DNA from: Sandaracinaceae bacterium
GTDB lineage: Bacteria > Myxococcota_A > Polyangia > Polyangiales > Sandaracinaceae
DNA: 60,487 nt
Direction: 5' to 3'
NCBI GenBank assembly: GCA_019637095.1
Contig: JAHBWG010000059.1
Coordinates: 1 to 60,487, forward strand
A model generated the notes under the pieces. That model did no database searches and was not told the DNA's origin. It was given only the letters and a program-made list of their open reading frames with translations. Every line of letters starts with the position of its first letter. Positions within the stretch are counted from its first letter, which is position 1. The translations under genes and the position numbers were made by a program. This document shows, one piece after another, positions 60,487 to 60,487 of the stretch.

Positions 60487-60487
60487 C

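Overview
The window is very G+C-rich and densely coded, and its gene content points to a myxobacterium of the order Polyangiales, most likely a Sandaracinaceae-type genome. This is an inference from the families seen: Asp-Ala-Gly-rich lipoprotein linkers, DUF4215 and MopE-like cysteine repeats, a MYXO-CTERM-like tail, a sigma54 activator, OmpA with thrombospondin-type-3 repeats and large TPR proteins. No rRNA or tRNA gene was recognised.

Layout. 1-6.2 kb: the 5' part of a cysteine-repeat lipoprotein, a small membrane protein, a two-subunit biotin-dependent acyl-CoA carboxylase and a SpoU-type RNA methyltransferase. 6.1-8.3 kb: a Uma2-family nuclease gene lies between two diverged copies of the junction between the methyltransferase and a serine hydrolase. 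8.4-14.8 kb: secreted proteins, including a cysteine-repeat lipoprotein and two adjacent phosphoesterase-fold lipoproteins (PLD-like and EEP-like), each with a C-terminal carbohydrate-binding-like module. 14.8-19.6 kb: a MYXO-CTERM-like protein, two VOC proteins, a lipoprotein, DUF423, and an unusual membrane protein that reads as a degenerate SecY fused to a SecD P1-head domain. 19.6-21.5 kb: thioredoxin-fold protein, protoglobin and MarR regulator, with a shared upstream motif. 21.5-27.3 kb: DUF262/DUF1524 protein, putative membrane metallopeptidase, secreted alpha/beta hydrolase. 27.3-31.4 kb: a five-gene secreted cluster (two DUF4331 halves, TPR protein, diheme c-type protein, Cys-rich lipoprotein). 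31.6-38.2 kb: an export operon (membrane-fusion protein, two ATPases, two permeases, TolC) in which the fusion-protein gene is frameshifted. 38.3-44.9 kb: DUF924, a Cys-rich lipoprotein, an NtrB/NtrC-like two-component pair, and three envelope or secreted proteins. 45-49.4 kb: double-ACT protein, lipoprotein, PAAR-like DUF4150, acyl-CoA dehydrogenase, CapA-like protein. 49.4-50.3 kb: a scar of transposase remnant, frameshifted four-helix-bundle gene and about 320 bp of related minisatellites in opposite orientations. 50.3-60.4 kb: alpha/beta hydrolase, NifU-like protein without cysteines, small conserved protein, RluD-type pseudouridine synthase, DUF72, OmpA-TSP3, lipoprotein and a 1277-residue TPR protein followed by three tandem hairpins.

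Across the window many genes that begin a transcription unit have a TAnnnT hexamer ending only 6-9 nt before the start codon. That spacing fits a -10 box driving leaderless or nearly leaderless mRNAs, and I used it to choose several starts. Genes inside operons instead overlap by 4 nt (GTGA or ATGA) or carry Shine-Dalgarno sequences. Strongest leads: the SecY-SecD fusion, the Uma2 insertion with its flanking duplication, the leaderless-promoter pattern, the phosphoesterase/carbohydrate-binding pair, the DUF4331 cluster and the minisatellite scar.
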